DNA of 64,000 bases. It comes from Pannonibacter tanglangensis. Lineage in GTDB: Bacteria; Pseudomonadota; Alphaproteobacteria; Rhizobiales; Stappiaceae. Below the pieces are notes generated by a model. That model did not search any database. It was given only the letters and a program-made list of their open reading frames with translations, and had not been told where the DNA came from. Positions 1 to 8,752 of the stretch are shown here, piece by piece (position 1 is the stretch's first letter; each line of letters starts with the position of its first letter). A program made the position numbers and the translations under genes. The stretch is from assembly GCF_009915685.1 (NCBI RefSeq), contig NZ_JAABLP010000005.1. The stretch is one strand, 5' to 3'.

Positions 1-63
1 GACAACCCGGTGGACGTGGGTCAGGGACTTGAGGAGGTCGGTCCGCTCGAGGGTCGCTTTCAT
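1..63 (-). CDS. dnaN: DNA polymerase III beta sliding clamp, N-terminal fragment (partial)
   Basis: Only the first 21 codons lie in the window, and the gene continues beyond its left edge. The visible residues, MKATLERTDLLKSLTHVHRV, match the conserved start of alphaproteobacterial beta clamps, which encircle DNA and tether polymerase III. The gene is downstream of dnaA on the same strand with a 164-bp gap, the usual dnaA-dnaN order. The identification rests on a short peptide plus context, but both agree. Confidence 0.85.
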   Translation of the reverse strand, partial: MKATLERTDLLKSLTHVHRVV

Positions 64-227
64 GACGCGTTGTCCATGTACTCGTGGGCCGTGATTGTTT
101 CCGGCTCTGGATACAGTTGCTGCCGCTTGCGCGGCATGGGGCACCGAACGTGCCCTTAATGCAGCGCAAAAGCAAGAGGGGCGCCCCTGCGGACGCCCCC
201 GATGTTCCCGTTATTCCCGCAACCCGC

Positions 228-1709
228 TCACGCGTCGAGCATGCGCTTCAGGAGTTCCAGCTCCTGCGCCAGCGCCACGTCGGCGCGGGCCATTTCCTCG
301 ATCTTGCGCACGGCATGCAGCACCGTGGTGTGGTCGCGGTTGCCGAAGCGGCGGCCGATCTCCGGCAGGGACCGCGGGGTCATCACCTTCGCCAGATACA
401 TGGCGATCTGGCGCGGGCGCACGATGGTGCGGGTCCGGCGCGCCGACAGGAGGTCGGCCTTGGTGACGTTGTAGTGCTTGGAGACGATCCGCTGGATGTC
501 CTCGATCTTCACCCGGCGCGGTTCGCTCGAGCGGATCAGGTCGCGGAGGGTCATCTCCGCCATTTCCTGGGTGATCGGCTGGTTGGTCAGCTGGTTGTGC
601 GCGACGAGGCGGTTGAGCGCGCCTTCGAGGTCACGCCCCGACGAGACCACATGCCGGGCCACATAGTCGAGCACGCTGTCGGGCACGGTAAAGTTCGGGT
701 AGGACTTGCGCATGCCGGCCACGCGCGCCGACAGGATGTTGCGGCGCAGGCTGAAGTCCGGCTCGGCAATGCCGACCACGAGACCGCCCGACAGGCGCGA
801 CCGGACGCGGTCGTCCAGCGTGTCGAGTTCGGACGGGGCACGGTCCGCCGCCACGATCACCTGGCGGGCGCCATCGATCAGGGCGTTGAGGGTGTGGCAG
901 AACTCCTGCTGCACCTGCTTGCCGTGCAGGAACTGCATGTCGTCGATGAGCAGGAGGTCGATGGTGCGCAGGGTTTCCTTGAAGGACAGCGCCGACTGGG
1001 CCTTCAGAGCCGCGACAAAGCGGTACATGAAGTGTTCGGCGGTCAGATAGAGCACCTTGCGCCCGGCCGCGCGGGCCTTGGCGGCAACGGCCTGCATGAG
1101 ATGGGTCTTGCCCAGTCCAACCGACGCATGGAGGTAAAGCGGGTTGAACGTGACGGCGCCACCGGCGGCGACCTGCTTGGCGGCGGCCAGGGCGAGGCCG
1201 TTGGACTCGCCCTCGACAAAGGTCTCGAAGGTGTATTTCGGGTCGAGCGCGGCACCCTGGAGGATGTCACGGGCGCTGGAGTCCGCCTCGGCCCGGGCAA
1301 GGGCAGCCGTGGCGGCCTGCGCCGCGGCGACGGCATTGGGCTCGCTGAGGGTGATCGGGCGCTGCTCCGGCGCGGCAGTGGCGACGACCGGGCGGGCGGG
1401 CGCCGGCATGCTGCTGGCCATCGGCATCTCGGGCTGGCGCGGACGGGTCGCGCCGCGGACGGTCAGCTCGATGCGATGGACGTTCTCGCATTCGCGCTGC
1501 CACAGTCCCATCAGCCGGTCGCGGTAATGCGACTGGATCCACTGCTTGAGAAAGCGGGTGGGAACCGACAGGCGAACGGTGCCGTCGGTGTTCTCTTCCA
1601 GATCCACACGGGCGAACCAGCTCGTGAAGACATCATCGCCCAGTTCGGCACGCAAGCGCGTCTTCACGCGGTTCCATTGCTCGGAGCCCATATCGTCCTG
1701 AATATGCAT
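228..1709 (-). CDS. dnaA: Chromosomal replication initiator protein DnaA
   Basis: This AAA+ ATPase binds DnaA boxes and melts the origin of replication. The 493-residue product has the expected parts: an N-terminal domain I (about 1-85), an Ala/Pro-rich linker (about 90-150), an ATPase core with Walker A ASVGLGKT (195-202) and Walker B LLIDD (253-257), and a C-terminal helix-turn-helix domain whose signature NRDHTTVLHAV is at 457-467. Its length is usual for the order. The ATG at 1709 has GGAGG about 9 bases upstream; a second in-frame Met at residue 7 is possible. It is followed by dnaN on the same strand. The 197 bp upstream carry a small CCGC-AAA-GCGG hairpin, and I see no consensus DnaA box there. 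Confidence 0.97.
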   Translation of the reverse strand: MHIQDDMGSEQWNRVKTRLRAELGDDVFTSWFARVDLEENTDGTVRLSVPTRFLKQWIQSHYRDRLMGLWQRECENVHRIELTVRGATRPRQPEMPMASSMPAPARPVVATAAPEQRPITLSEPNAVAAAQAATAALARAEADSSARDILQGAALDPKYTFETFVEGESNGLALAAAKQVAAGGAVTFNPLYLHASVGLGKTHLMQAVAAKARAAGRKVLYLTAEHFMYRFVAALKAQSALSFKETLRTIDLLLIDDMQFLHGKQVQQEFCHTLNALIDGARQVIVAADRAPSELDTLDDRVRSRLSGGLVVGIAEPDFSLRRNILSARVAGMRKSYPNFTVPDSVLDYVARHVVSSGRDLEGALNRLVAHNQLTNQPITQEMAEMTLRDLIRSSEPRRVKIEDIQRIVSKHYNVTKADLLSARRTRTIVRPRQIAMYLAKVMTPRSLPEIGRRFGNRDHTTVLHAVRKIEEMARADVALAQELELLKRMLDA

Positions 1710-1906
1710 GTCGCCTCGCCTCCGTCGTCATGCCTGGTCCCGGTCCGCCACAGTCCGGGCCCACTTGCCTAGATTGATGCCGCTTTGCGGCTGTTGTCGT
1801 GAACACCCCCGATCCGGGAGTGGTAAGAAGTCGAGCCGACAGATCCTGTGCGGGACGCGGCCCTGGCCACCCCGCCAATCTTCGGCTCTGGAAACTGGAT
1901 CGGTCC

Positions 1907-2347
1907 TTAGCTCTGGACCCAGGGAAGGCCGCGTGCCTTCCAGCCCCCGACAGCGCCACGGTGTCCGTCAGGCCCCACTGGCCCCTCGAACCCGTCGGCG
2001 ATGTTGTAGCAGGGCCCGTAGCCTGCCGCGGTCATGGCGAGCGCGGCATTCAGGCTGCGCGCCCCCGACCTGCAGAGGAAATAGATGGGCGCCGTCTTGG
2101 CTATGCCCCTGCGGACCAGCTCGTTGCCGAGTGTCTCGACAAAGTCCGGGACCGGTGTCCCGGCGGGATAGCCCTGCCATTCGACAAAGAGCGTATCCTT
2201 GCCTGCCGCACGCAGATCGGGAATTCCGACGAAATTCCACTCGGCCCGCGTGCGGACGTCGACCAGGACCGCGTCCCGGTCTGAGGTCACTTGCTGGTAA
2301 GCCGTCTCGACGTCAACGTCTCCGGCGTAAGGCATAGATTTCGACAA
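1907..2347 (-). CDS. Rhodanese-like domain protein (sulfurtransferase)
   Basis: A single rhodanese domain fills this 146-residue protein. The active-site loop LCRSGARS puts the catalytic Cys at residue 92, and the N-terminal half has the VLVDVRTRAEW rhodanese motif (about 27-37). Rhodaneses carry sulfane sulfur on the loop Cys, and the physiological acceptor here is unknown. The reading frame opens with TTG at 2347, a few bases after a GAAGGGGG ribosome-binding site; an in-frame ATG at 2335 lies too far from that site. No signal peptide is seen, so it is probably cytoplasmic. It lies between dnaA and rpsT on the same strand but is preceded by a long non-coding gap, so it is probably transcribed separately. 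Confidence 0.88.
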   Translation of the reverse strand: MSKSMPYAGDVDVETAYQQVTSDRDAVLVDVRTRAEWNFVGIPDLRAAGKDTLFVEWQGYPAGTPVPDFVETLGNELVRRGIAKTAPIYFLCRSGARSLNAALAMTAAGYGPCYNIADGFEGPVGPDGHRGAVGGWKARGLPWVQS

Positions 2348-2985
2348 AAGGCCCCCTTCGCAACATGTCAGTGTTGCGCTGTGTCGATCCTGATGCTGAG
2401 GAGATTTTGAGTAAGTTCAGGCGCTCTTACTTGCAGAACAGAGAACGAGCGACGGCATACTCAAACAACACCCAGAATTTTTCGGAGGGAGACCTGATGG
2501 AGTAGCCATGATCGTTGTCTGGTCCATGCACTGTGTAGTTTTTTATTTAAGTTTCGAGCTTGGCCCGATGAAGTGACCATACACAGGCACCTTGGGTCGG
2601 GCAACAGCCACTCGTTAACAAAATCCGACACATCAGGTCTCCCGCAGCGTCAGATCCTGCCGCCAAAATGGCCTCGTTCCAGCAAATCCGTTTTGACTCA
2701 ACGTCTTTTCGCAGTGCTCGTCCGGCGCCCCGGTTTGTGGCCGGGAGACCAAAAAATTTTGCCGCGTCCCGCTTGACTCAAACCGAATCCGGCAGAGGGC
2801 CATCGGTCTTTTCCAACATATCGCTAAGTGCATGATATATATGGAAAAAATATGGCAGATCCGGATCGTGGAAAAAGCCGGAAACAGGGTAGGAAGTTAG
2901 TCGGTTGGCAATTATCTCAGGCGATCCGGCTAACAAAAAAACCCGGCCTTTGGAGCCGGGTTTTCGACATGCCGATAGGCTTGTC
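2348..2985. other. 638-bp non-coding, AT-richer gap near dnaA
   Basis: No credible gene is seen here; the short open frames lack codon bias and ribosome-binding sites. Composition drops well below the surrounding coding DNA, most clearly around 2805-2880. The stretch holds two copies of TTGACTCAA 80 bp apart (2693 and 2773), three GANTC sites (2695, 2775, 2785), and three TTTTCCA-core motifs around an AT-rich core (2809-2817 forward; 2840-2848 and 2867-2875 reverse). The one at 2867 is a single mismatch from a TTTTCCACA-type DnaA box. The rpsT terminator occupies its right end. It may hold the rhodanese promoter or a replication-linked control region. Confidence 0.6.
2934..2967 (-). terminator. 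Rho-independent terminator of rpsT
   Basis: On the minus strand, AACCCGGC pairs with GCCGGGTT across a 7-base loop and is followed by a run of T residues. It lies about 20 bases after the rpsT stop codon. Confidence 0.9.
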
Positions 2986-3252
2986 TCAGGCCTTGAGAGC
3001 CTTCACGCGAGCGTTCAGACGCGACACCTTGCGCGAGGCGGTGTTGGCGTGAACGACGCCCTTCGATGCAGCGCGCATCAGCTCCGGCTGTGCGGCCTGA
3101 AGAGCTGCAGTGGCCGCGGCGTGATCGCCGGAAGCGATCGCCTCCTCGACCTTGCGCAGGAAGGTGCGCACGCGGCTGCGACGTGCCTTGTTAACGGCCG
3201 TCCGGCGGGCAATCTTGCGGGCCGCCTTCTTGGCCGAGGGAGTGTTGGCCAT
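2986..3252 (-). CDS. rpsT: 30S ribosomal protein S20
   Basis: An 88-residue, very basic protein starting MANTPSAKKAARKIARR, typical of S20, which binds 16S rRNA in the body of the small subunit. Length and composition are normal for the family. The ATG at 3252 is preceded by a GGATTGAG ribosome-binding site and by a plausible promoter 60-85 bp upstream. A strong terminator follows, so it is probably transcribed alone. Location near dnaA is common in alphaproteobacteria. Confidence 0.97.
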   Translation of the reverse strand: MANTPSAKKAARKIARRTAVNKARRSRVRTFLRKVEEAIASGDHAAATAALQAAQPELMRAASKGVVHANTASRKVSRLNARVKALKA

Positions 3253-3309
3253 TGGCTCAATCCTGGTCCGAGTGTGAAACTAAAAACCCGATCAACATCG
3301 GAGCGCAAA

Positions 3310-3338
3310 CCCTTACGGTCGATCATGCTCCGCGTCAA
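3310..3338 (-). promoter_or_regulatory. Probable sigma-70 promoter of rpsT
   Basis: Read on the minus strand, TTGACG (3338-3333) and TAAGGG (3315-3310) are separated by exactly 17 bases. The -35 box matches consensus well and the -10 box is weak. It points at rpsT with a leader of about 50 bases. Confidence 0.5.
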
Positions 3339-3431
3339 ACGAATTCGGCGGCGCGCTGGACGCCACCGATTGGGCGTGGCTTATAGTCGGGCGGGCGAAA
3401 GTCGTCAATGCCAAACCCGCCCGACGGCGCG

Positions 3432-4205
3432 TTATTTGTTGCGGAACTGCGGCGCGCGCTTCTCGATGAAGGCGGCCATGCCCTCGCTCTGGTCATCCGT
3501 CGCGAAGGCGGCGTGGAACATCCGCCGCTCGAAGCGGATGCCTTCCGCCAGCGAGGTCTCATAGGCGCGATTGACGCTCTCCTTCGTCATCATCACCACC
3601 GGGAGCGAGAAGTCGGCGATCTTTTCCGCCACCTTGAGGACCTCCTCCATCAGGTCATCGAGCGGCACGACACGGGAGACGAGACCGGAGCGTTCGGCCT
3701 CGGCCGCATCCATCATGCGCCCGGTCAGGCACATTTCCATCGCCTTGGACTTGCCGACGAACCGGGTCAGGCGCTGGGTACCGCCGGCACCCGGCAGGAC
3801 GCCGAGGGTGATCTCGGGCTGGCCGAACTTGGCATTGTCGGCACAGATGATGAAGTCGCACATCATCGCCAGCTCGCAGCCGCCGCCGAGCGCATAGCCG
3901 GCGACCGCGGCGATGACCGGCTTGCGGTTCCGCGCCACCCGGTCCCAGGGCGTGATGAGATCGCCCATGTAGGCCTTGGCGAAGTCGAAGGGCTGCATCT
4001 CCTTGATGTCGGCGCCGGCGGCGAAGGCCTTCTGCGAGCCCGTGATGATGACGCAGCCGACGCGCTCGTCAGCCTCGTAGGCATCCAGGGCGGCGGCAAC
4101 TTCCGCCATCAGGGCGGCGCTCAGCGCGTTCAGGGCCTTCGGCCGGTTCAGCGTGATGATGCCGACCTTGCCGCGCTTTTCGGTCAGGATGTTCTCGTAT
4201 GCCAT
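3432..4205 (-). CDS. Enoyl-CoA hydratase/isomerase family protein
   Basis: A 257-residue crotonase-fold enzyme that probably hydrates 2-enoyl-CoA in fatty-acid beta-oxidation. The two catalytic glutamates of true hydratases are present at residues 111 (GGGCELAM) and 131 (GQPEITLG), with the oxyanion-hole segments FAAGADIKEM (61-70) and YALGGG (104-109). This argues for hydratase rather than isomerase activity. The start at 4205 was chosen because GGAGGA lies 8 bases upstream; the frame is open for another 28 codons but those look non-coding. It is on the same strand as mutM upstream and rpsT downstream. The 290-bp gap to mutM suggests its own promoter. Confidence 0.93.
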   Translation of the reverse strand: MAYENILTEKRGKVGIITLNRPKALNALSAALMAEVAAALDAYEADERVGCVIITGSQKAFAAGADIKEMQPFDFAKAYMGDLITPWDRVARNRKPVIAAVAGYALGGGCELAMMCDFIICADNAKFGQPEITLGVLPGAGGTQRLTRFVGKSKAMEMCLTGRMMDAAEAERSGLVSRVVPLDDLMEEVLKVAEKIADFSLPVVMMTKESVNRAYETSLAEGIRFERRMFHAAFATDDQSEGMAAFIEKRAPQFRNK

Positions 4206-4460
4206 GGATGTCCTCCGCTTGATGCGCGATCCGCGCTGGTCCGCTGCCTGACGTCTGCCCGCCACCGGTGCCGGCCGGCGGGCGGCCATCCCGGTGCCCC
4301 GTCCCGCCGCCCGGGCTGGGGCCGGCGGGTCCCGGCTGCGCGCGGGGCGGTCCCGTCAGGGCTGCGCGATGCCGTCTGGGCGCAGGCTGGATATCGGCCT
4401 GCCGCCGCGTGGCACAAGGGGTAACGGAGCCCCTGACGGCTGGCAAGGGAGCCAAAGGGC

Positions 4461-4476
4461 CGGTCGGCGCCGACCG
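4461..4476. repeat. 16-bp perfect palindrome downstream of mutM
   Basis: CGGTCGGCGCCGACCG reads the same on both strands. It sits about 20 bases after the mutM stop codon in the 290-bp gap before the hydratase gene. It could be a weak terminator stem without a T-tract, or chance in GC-rich DNA. Confidence 0.35.
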
Positions 4477-4495
4477 TGTGCCGCGCGGGGCAGTC

Positions 4496-5401
4496 TCAGC
4501 GCTGGCAGGACGGGCAGTGAAACGTCGAGCGGCCGGCCTGGACGAGCCGCGCGACGGTGCCCCGGCAGCCGGGCGTGCGGCAGGGTTCGCCCTCGCGGCC
4601 ATAGACGGCGAAACTGTGCTGGAAGTAACCGAGCGTGCCGTCGGTCTGGGCATGGTCGCGCAGCGTGGATCCGCCGGCGAGGATCGCCTCCTCGAGCACC
4701 TCGCGGATGGATCGGGCCAAAGTCTCGCGCAGGGCCCTGCGGCTGCGCTGCGGGCCGCAGATCTCGCCGGCTGCCCGTTCGGGCGACAGGCCGGAGCGCC
4801 ACAGTGCCTCGCAGACATAGATGTTGCCAAGCCCGGCAATCAGCTGCTGGTCGAGCAGTGCTGCCTTCAGCGGGGTGCGCTTGTCCCGGAACAGACCGTC
4901 GAGCACCTCCCCGTCGAGCCGGTTGCCGAGCGGCTCCAGACCCATCCGGGCAAAGAGGGGATGGGCCGCAAGGTCCGTCCGCCGGACCATCTGCATGAAC
5001 CCGAAGCGGCGCGGGTCGTTGTAGACGATCCGGGTCACGGCCGTGTCGCCGTCCGCTCCGGGCGCCGAGAGGTGAAACACGACATGGTCATGCTTCTCGT
5101 CACGCGACCGGGCATGGGTGAACTCACCGGGCAGGTGGCTCTCGCCCGCCGCCTCGACCCGGAACGAGCCGGACATGCCCAGATGCATGACCACCACCTC
5201 GCCGTCGTCGAGATCCGCGAGCAGATACTTCGCCCGCCGCGACAGGGCTGCGACACGTCGTCCCTCGACGCGCTCGGCAAAGCGGTCCGGGAAGGGGAAG
5301 CGCAGATCAGGCCGGTGGCACTCCAGCCGCAGGATGCGGGCCCCCTCGAAACTGGGCGCAAGGCCACGGCGAACGGTCTCGACTTCCGGCAACTCGGGCA
5401 T
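4496..5401 (-). CDS. mutM: Formamidopyrimidine-DNA glycosylase (Fpg)
   Basis: This bifunctional base-excision glycosylase/AP lyase removes 8-oxoguanine and formamidopyrimidines. The 301-residue protein begins MPELPEVETVRRGL, which provides the N-terminal proline nucleophile and the catalytic glutamate. Lys58 (Lys57 after Met removal) is in RRAKYLL. A four-cysteine zinc finger closes the protein (CRTPGC at about 275 and CPSC at 297-300). All catalytic residues are intact. It is divergent from ubiE across a 209-bp region holding the start signals of both, an arrangement common in Rhizobiales. Confidence 0.96.
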   Translation of the reverse strand: MPELPEVETVRRGLAPSFEGARILRLECHRPDLRFPFPDRFAERVEGRRVAALSRRAKYLLADLDDGEVVVMHLGMSGSFRVEAAGESHLPGEFTHARSRDEKHDHVVFHLSAPGADGDTAVTRIVYNDPRRFGFMQMVRRTDLAAHPLFARMGLEPLGNRLDGEVLDGLFRDKRTPLKAALLDQQLIAGLGNIYVCEALWRSGLSPERAAGEICGPQRSRRALRETLARSIREVLEEAILAGGSTLRDHAQTDGTLGYFQHSFAVYGREGEPCRTPGCRGTVARLVQAGRSTFHCPSCQR

Positions 5402-5610
5402 GGACGGAGGGTTCCCTCAAAAATCACTAGGCGGGCAAGGGGGGCCGCCTATATGACACGCATGACACGAGTTGGCGCGCCGGAGCAACAATGGCGCCGG
5501 TGCGCAGGTGGATCATGGACTGGATCATAGACTGAAACAGGGGCTGGATCCGCCGTTGGCCCGACCGAACCCGGGCTGCCGCCATCCCCGGCAGCCGAGG
5601 AGAGACCCGC

Positions 5611-6420
5611 ATGACTGACGAGACCGCTGCGGCCGGCGCCGCCTATCCCGGCACCCGTGATCCGCGCGAGATGCCGACGAGCTTCGGCTTCCGGACCGTG
5701 CGCGAGGGCGAGAAGCAGGGCCTGGTCAACGATGTCTTTCACAAGGTGGCGACCCGCTACGACATCATGAACGACCTGATGTCGGGCGGCATGCACCGGC
5801 TCTGGAAGGATGCGATGGTCTCCGTCCTCGCGCCTCCGCGCCAGCCGGGCCGCGGCTGGCGCGTGCTCGATGTGGCGGGCGGAACCGGCGACATCGCCAC
5901 CCGCATCGTCGAGCGCTCCGATCGCCAGGTCGAGGCGGTCGTGCTCGACATCAACGGGTCCATGCTGGCGGTGGGACAGGACCGGGCCGACAAGGCCGGC
6001 CTTGCCGGCTCGATCACCTTCACCCAGGGCAATGCCGAAGTGCTGCCCTTCCCGGACCGGACCTTCGACGCCTACACGATCGCCTTCGGCATCCGCAACG
6101 TGCCCGACATTCCCAAGGCCTTGCGCGAGGCCCATCGCGTGCTCAGGCGCGGCGGCCGCTTCCTCTGCCTCGAATTCTCCGAGGTCGAGATGCCGGTCCT
6201 CGACAAGGTCTATGACGCCTTCTCCTTCCACGCCATTCCGGCCATCGGCAAGGCGGTGACAGGGGACGGCGATCCCTACAAGTACCTCGTTGAATCCATT
6301 CGCAAGTTCCCGAACCAGGACCGCTTTGCCGAGATGATCCGGGAGGCCGGGTTCGAGAAGGTCACCTTCCGCAACTACACCGGTGGCATCGCCGCGCTGC
6401 ATTCGGGATGGAAGCTCTGA
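5611..6420 (+). CDS. ubiE: Ubiquinone/menaquinone C-methyltransferase UbiE
   Basis: This SAM-dependent enzyme carries out the C-methylation of the benzoquinol ring in ubiquinone synthesis. The 269-residue product shows the family motifs LDVAGGTGDIA (86-96, SAM binding), GNAEVLPFPD and FGIRNVPD, and the N-terminal FRTV-EGEKQGLVNDVF block. The ATG at 5611 follows a strong GAGGAGAG site. An N-terminal extension of about 20 residues before the conserved core is usual in alphaproteobacteria. ubiB starts 4 bases after its stop, so the two are co-transcribed. Confidence 0.96.
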   Translation: MTDETAAAGAAYPGTRDPREMPTSFGFRTVREGEKQGLVNDVFHKVATRYDIMNDLMSGGMHRLWKDAMVSVLAPPRQPGRGWRVLDVAGGTGDIATRIVERSDRQVEAVVLDINGSMLAVGQDRADKAGLAGSITFTQGNAEVLPFPDRTFDAYTIAFGIRNVPDIPKALREAHRVLRRGGRFLCLEFSEVEMPVLDKVYDAFSFHAIPAIGKAVTGDGDPYKYLVESIRKFPNQDRFAEMIREAGFEKVTFRNYTGGIAALHSGWKL

Positions 6421-6424
6421 GCCC

Positions 6425-8008
6425 ATGGCGCTGATGATCCGTCCCTTCCTGCGGCTGGTGCAGGCCGGCTACGTCCTGGCGCGTGAAGGCGTGTTCGGGC
6501 TCGCCAACCTGCCTGACCTTCCGGCCGGCCCGCGCCTCGCCCTGCGTCTCGCCCGACTGGTCGAGCGCCGCTCGGTGCGGGACAAGAGCGCGCGGTTGCG
6601 CCTGTCGGACGCGATGAACCGTCTCGGCCCGTCCTATGTGAAGCTTGGCCAGTTCCTCGCCACCCGCGCCGATGTGGTCGGCAAGGAAGCCGCAGCGGAG
6701 CTGTCGCATCTGCAGGATCGTCTGCCCGCGTTTCCGGCGGCCGAGGCCCGTGCCCAGGTGGCCGAACAGCTGATGCGGCCGGTCGACGAGCTGTTCGTCG
6801 AGTTCGGCGATCCGGTCGCGGCGGCCTCGATCGCGCAGGTACATCCGGCGCTGGTGCGCCAGCCGGACGGATCGCTGCGCAAGATGGCGGTCAAGGTGCT
6901 GCGTCCCGGCGTGGCCCGCAGGTTCCAGAACGATCTCGAGAGCTTCTATCTCGTCGCCCGGCTGGCGGAGCGCTTCGTGCCGGCTGCCCGGCGTCTGCGC
7001 CCGGTCGCCGTGGTCGACACGCTCGCCCGTTCCGTGGCGCTGGAGATGGATTTCCGTCTGGAAGCCGCGGCCCTGTCGGAAATGGCCGAGAACACCGCCG
7101 GAGACCCGGGCTTCCGCGTGCCCGCCGTCGACTGGACCCGCAGCGCCAAGGGGGTGCTGACGATGGAGTGGATCGAGGGCCGCAAGCTCTCGGACGTGGC
7201 CGGGATCACCGCCGACGGCATGGATCTGGAGGCGCTGGGCGCCAGCGTGATCCAGAGTTTCCTGCGCCACACGCTGCGCGACGGCTTCTTTCACGCCGAC
7301 ATGCACCAGGGCAATCTGTTCGTCGAGCCGGACGGGACACTGGTGGCGGTCGACTTCGGCATCACCGGTCGCCTCGGCAAGGCCGAGCGGCGCTTCCTTG
7401 CGGAGATCCTCTACGGCTTCATCACCCGCGACTATCGCCGGGTCGCGGAGGTTCATTTCGAGGCAGGCTACGTCCCCGCCGACCAGGATGTCGATGTCTT
7501 TGCCCAGGCCATCCGTGCCATCGGCGAGCCGATCCACGGCCACGACGCCTCCGAGATCTCCATGGCCCGCCTGCTGACGCAGCTGTTCGAGGTCACCGAA
7601 CTGTTCCAGATGAGCACGCAGCCGCAGCTGATCATGCTGCAGAAGACCATGGTGGTGGTCGAGGGCGTGGCGCGAACGCTCAATCCGCGCCTCGACATGT
7701 GGCGCACGGCCGAGCCCGTCGTCTCCGGCTGGATTGCCGGCAACCTCGGCCCGGTCGGACGGCTGCGCGACATCGGCTCCGGGCTGACGGCGCTGGGCCG
7801 GATCGCCTCGGACCTGCCGATCTTTGCCGACCGCATCGGCCGGCTGTCGCAGGAGATGGAGCGGATGGTCGAGAAGGGCCTGCGCTTCGATCCGGACACG
7901 GCCGACGCCATCGGCCGGGCGGAGGCGCGCCACAGCCGCTCGGGCCGTCTGGCGCTGTGGGTGATCGCGATCGCGCTGGCGGCGCTGGCTCTCAGGGCCT
8001 GGGTCTGA
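6425..8008 (+). CDS. ubiB: UbiB-type atypical kinase/ATPase for ubiquinone biosynthesis
   Basis: UbiB supports the membrane-associated hydroxylation steps of ubiquinone synthesis and belongs to the ADCK/COQ8 atypical kinases. The 527-residue product has the KLGQFLATR motif of the KxGQ inhibitory helix (about 75-83), AQVHPA as the unusual alanine-rich nucleotide loop, FHADMHQGNLFV as the catalytic-loop equivalent and VDFGITGRLG as the metal-binding DFG. A hydrophobic helix closes the protein (about 507-525), as expected for membrane anchoring. The ATG at 6425 lies just after the ubiE stop, and the longer upstream frame overlaps ubiE and is ignored. Confidence 0.95.
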   Translation: MALMIRPFLRLVQAGYVLAREGVFGLANLPDLPAGPRLALRLARLVERRSVRDKSARLRLSDAMNRLGPSYVKLGQFLATRADVVGKEAAAELSHLQDRLPAFPAAEARAQVAEQLMRPVDELFVEFGDPVAAASIAQVHPALVRQPDGSLRKMAVKVLRPGVARRFQNDLESFYLVARLAERFVPAARRLRPVAVVDTLARSVALEMDFRLEAAALSEMAENTAGDPGFRVPAVDWTRSAKGVLTMEWIEGRKLSDVAGITADGMDLEALGASVIQSFLRHTLRDGFFHADMHQGNLFVEPDGTLVAVDFGITGRLGKAERRFLAEILYGFITRDYRRVAEVHFEAGYVPADQDVDVFAQAIRAIGEPIHGHDASEISMARLLTQLFEVTELFQMSTQPQLIMLQKTMVVVEGVARTLNPRLDMWRTAEPVVSGWIAGNLGPVGRLRDIGSGLTALGRIASDLPIFADRIGRLSQEMERMVEKGLRFDPDTADAIGRAEARHSRSGRLALWVIAIALAALALRAWV

Positions 8009-8011
8009 CGC

Positions 8012-8752
8012 TCAGGCGGCGCGTGTCACCCGTCTCAGTGTCAGGTTGATCCGTCCGCCGTCCCGCAGCAGGGTCGAGGTGCCCGGATAGAGCCGGTCGA
8101 TGCCATGAAAGGCCAGACGTGCCGCGCCGCCCAGCAGGGCCACGTCTCCGGAGGCCAGCCGCACCGACAGGGTCGGATCGTTGCGCTTCTGTCCGCCGAT
8201 GCGGAACAGGGCGCTGTCGCCCAGCGAGACGGAGACCACCGGTGCGTCGAACGTGTCCTCGTCCCGGTCCTGATGCAGCCCCATGCGCGCATCCCCCGCA
8301 TAGAAGTTGATCAGGCAGGCTTCCGGTGGCGGAGCGTCCGGCGCCAGCTCGGTCCAGAGCGCGGTCAGCACGGCCGGCATGGCCGGCCAGGGGCGACCCG
8401 TCACCGGATGCAGTGGCTGGTACCTGTAGCCGCGCAGGTCCGACACCCAGCCCAGCGGGCCGCAGTTGCTCATGCGCACCGAAAAGGGCTTGCCGGTGCG
8501 CGGCATCACCGGTGTGAACAGCGGCGCCTCGGTAATGATCTGCCGCAGCTCGGCCACCAGCGCTTCCTGTGCCGGGCGGTCGAAGTGCCCGGGCAGATGG
8601 CGGAACCCGGACGGAAGGCTGGCGCGTCGACGGCCGCCCGGCGTGGCCGGACCCTGCGCCGGACCGGCGTGGTGCCCGTGAAGGTCCCCGTTACCGTCCC
8701 CGTTTCTGGCATTGGCGTCGGCCCCGCCGTCTCCCCGGTTCTCTGCTGCCAT
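8012..8752 (-). CDS. alkB: AlkB-type Fe(II)/2-oxoglutarate DNA dealkylase
   Basis: AlkB proteins oxidatively remove 1-methyladenine and 3-methylcytosine lesions. The 246-residue product carries the HxD iron site (HQDRDE) and the later RINLTLRR 2-oxoglutarate-binding arginines, plus the NFYAGDARMGLHQD core typical of the family. The start at 8752 was chosen for its GGGGAGAC site; the frame continues upstream for 61 further codons without good signals. The first 45 residues are Gly/Asp/Asn-rich and probably disordered. It converges on ubiB (3 bases between stops) and diverges from dnaK. Confidence 0.93.
   Translation of the reverse strand: MAAENRGDGGADANARNGDGNGDLHGHHAGPAQGPATPGGRRRASLPSGFRHLPGHFDRPAQEALVAELRQIITEAPLFTPVMPRTGKPFSVRMSNCGPLGWVSDLRGYRYQPLHPVTGRPWPAMPAVLTALWTELAPDAPPPEACLINFYAGDARMGLHQDRDEDTFDAPVVSVSLGDSALFRIGGQKRNDPTLSVRLASGDVALLGGAARLAFHGIDRLYPGTSTLLRDGGRINLTLRRVTRAA

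Noticed and set aside
84..1772. Long open frame antisense to dnaA (562 codons), and similar long antisense frames over dnaK, infB and pnp
   Set aside because: In GC-rich DNA the strong third-position G/C bias of real genes leaves long stop-free frames on the opposite strand. The predicted products are rich in Arg, His, Gly and Asp/Glu without domain motifs, while the sense frames encode well-known proteins.
2573..2776. 67-codon frame in the dnaA-rpsT gap as a small gene
   Set aside because: No ribosome-binding site, no codon bias matching neighbours, and it crosses the AT-rich repeat-like motifs.
2348..2985. Confident call of the chromosomal origin of replication
   Set aside because: There is no cluster of consensus TTATCCACA boxes and no hemE neighbour; only near-matches. 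It is reported as a finding rather than as oriC.
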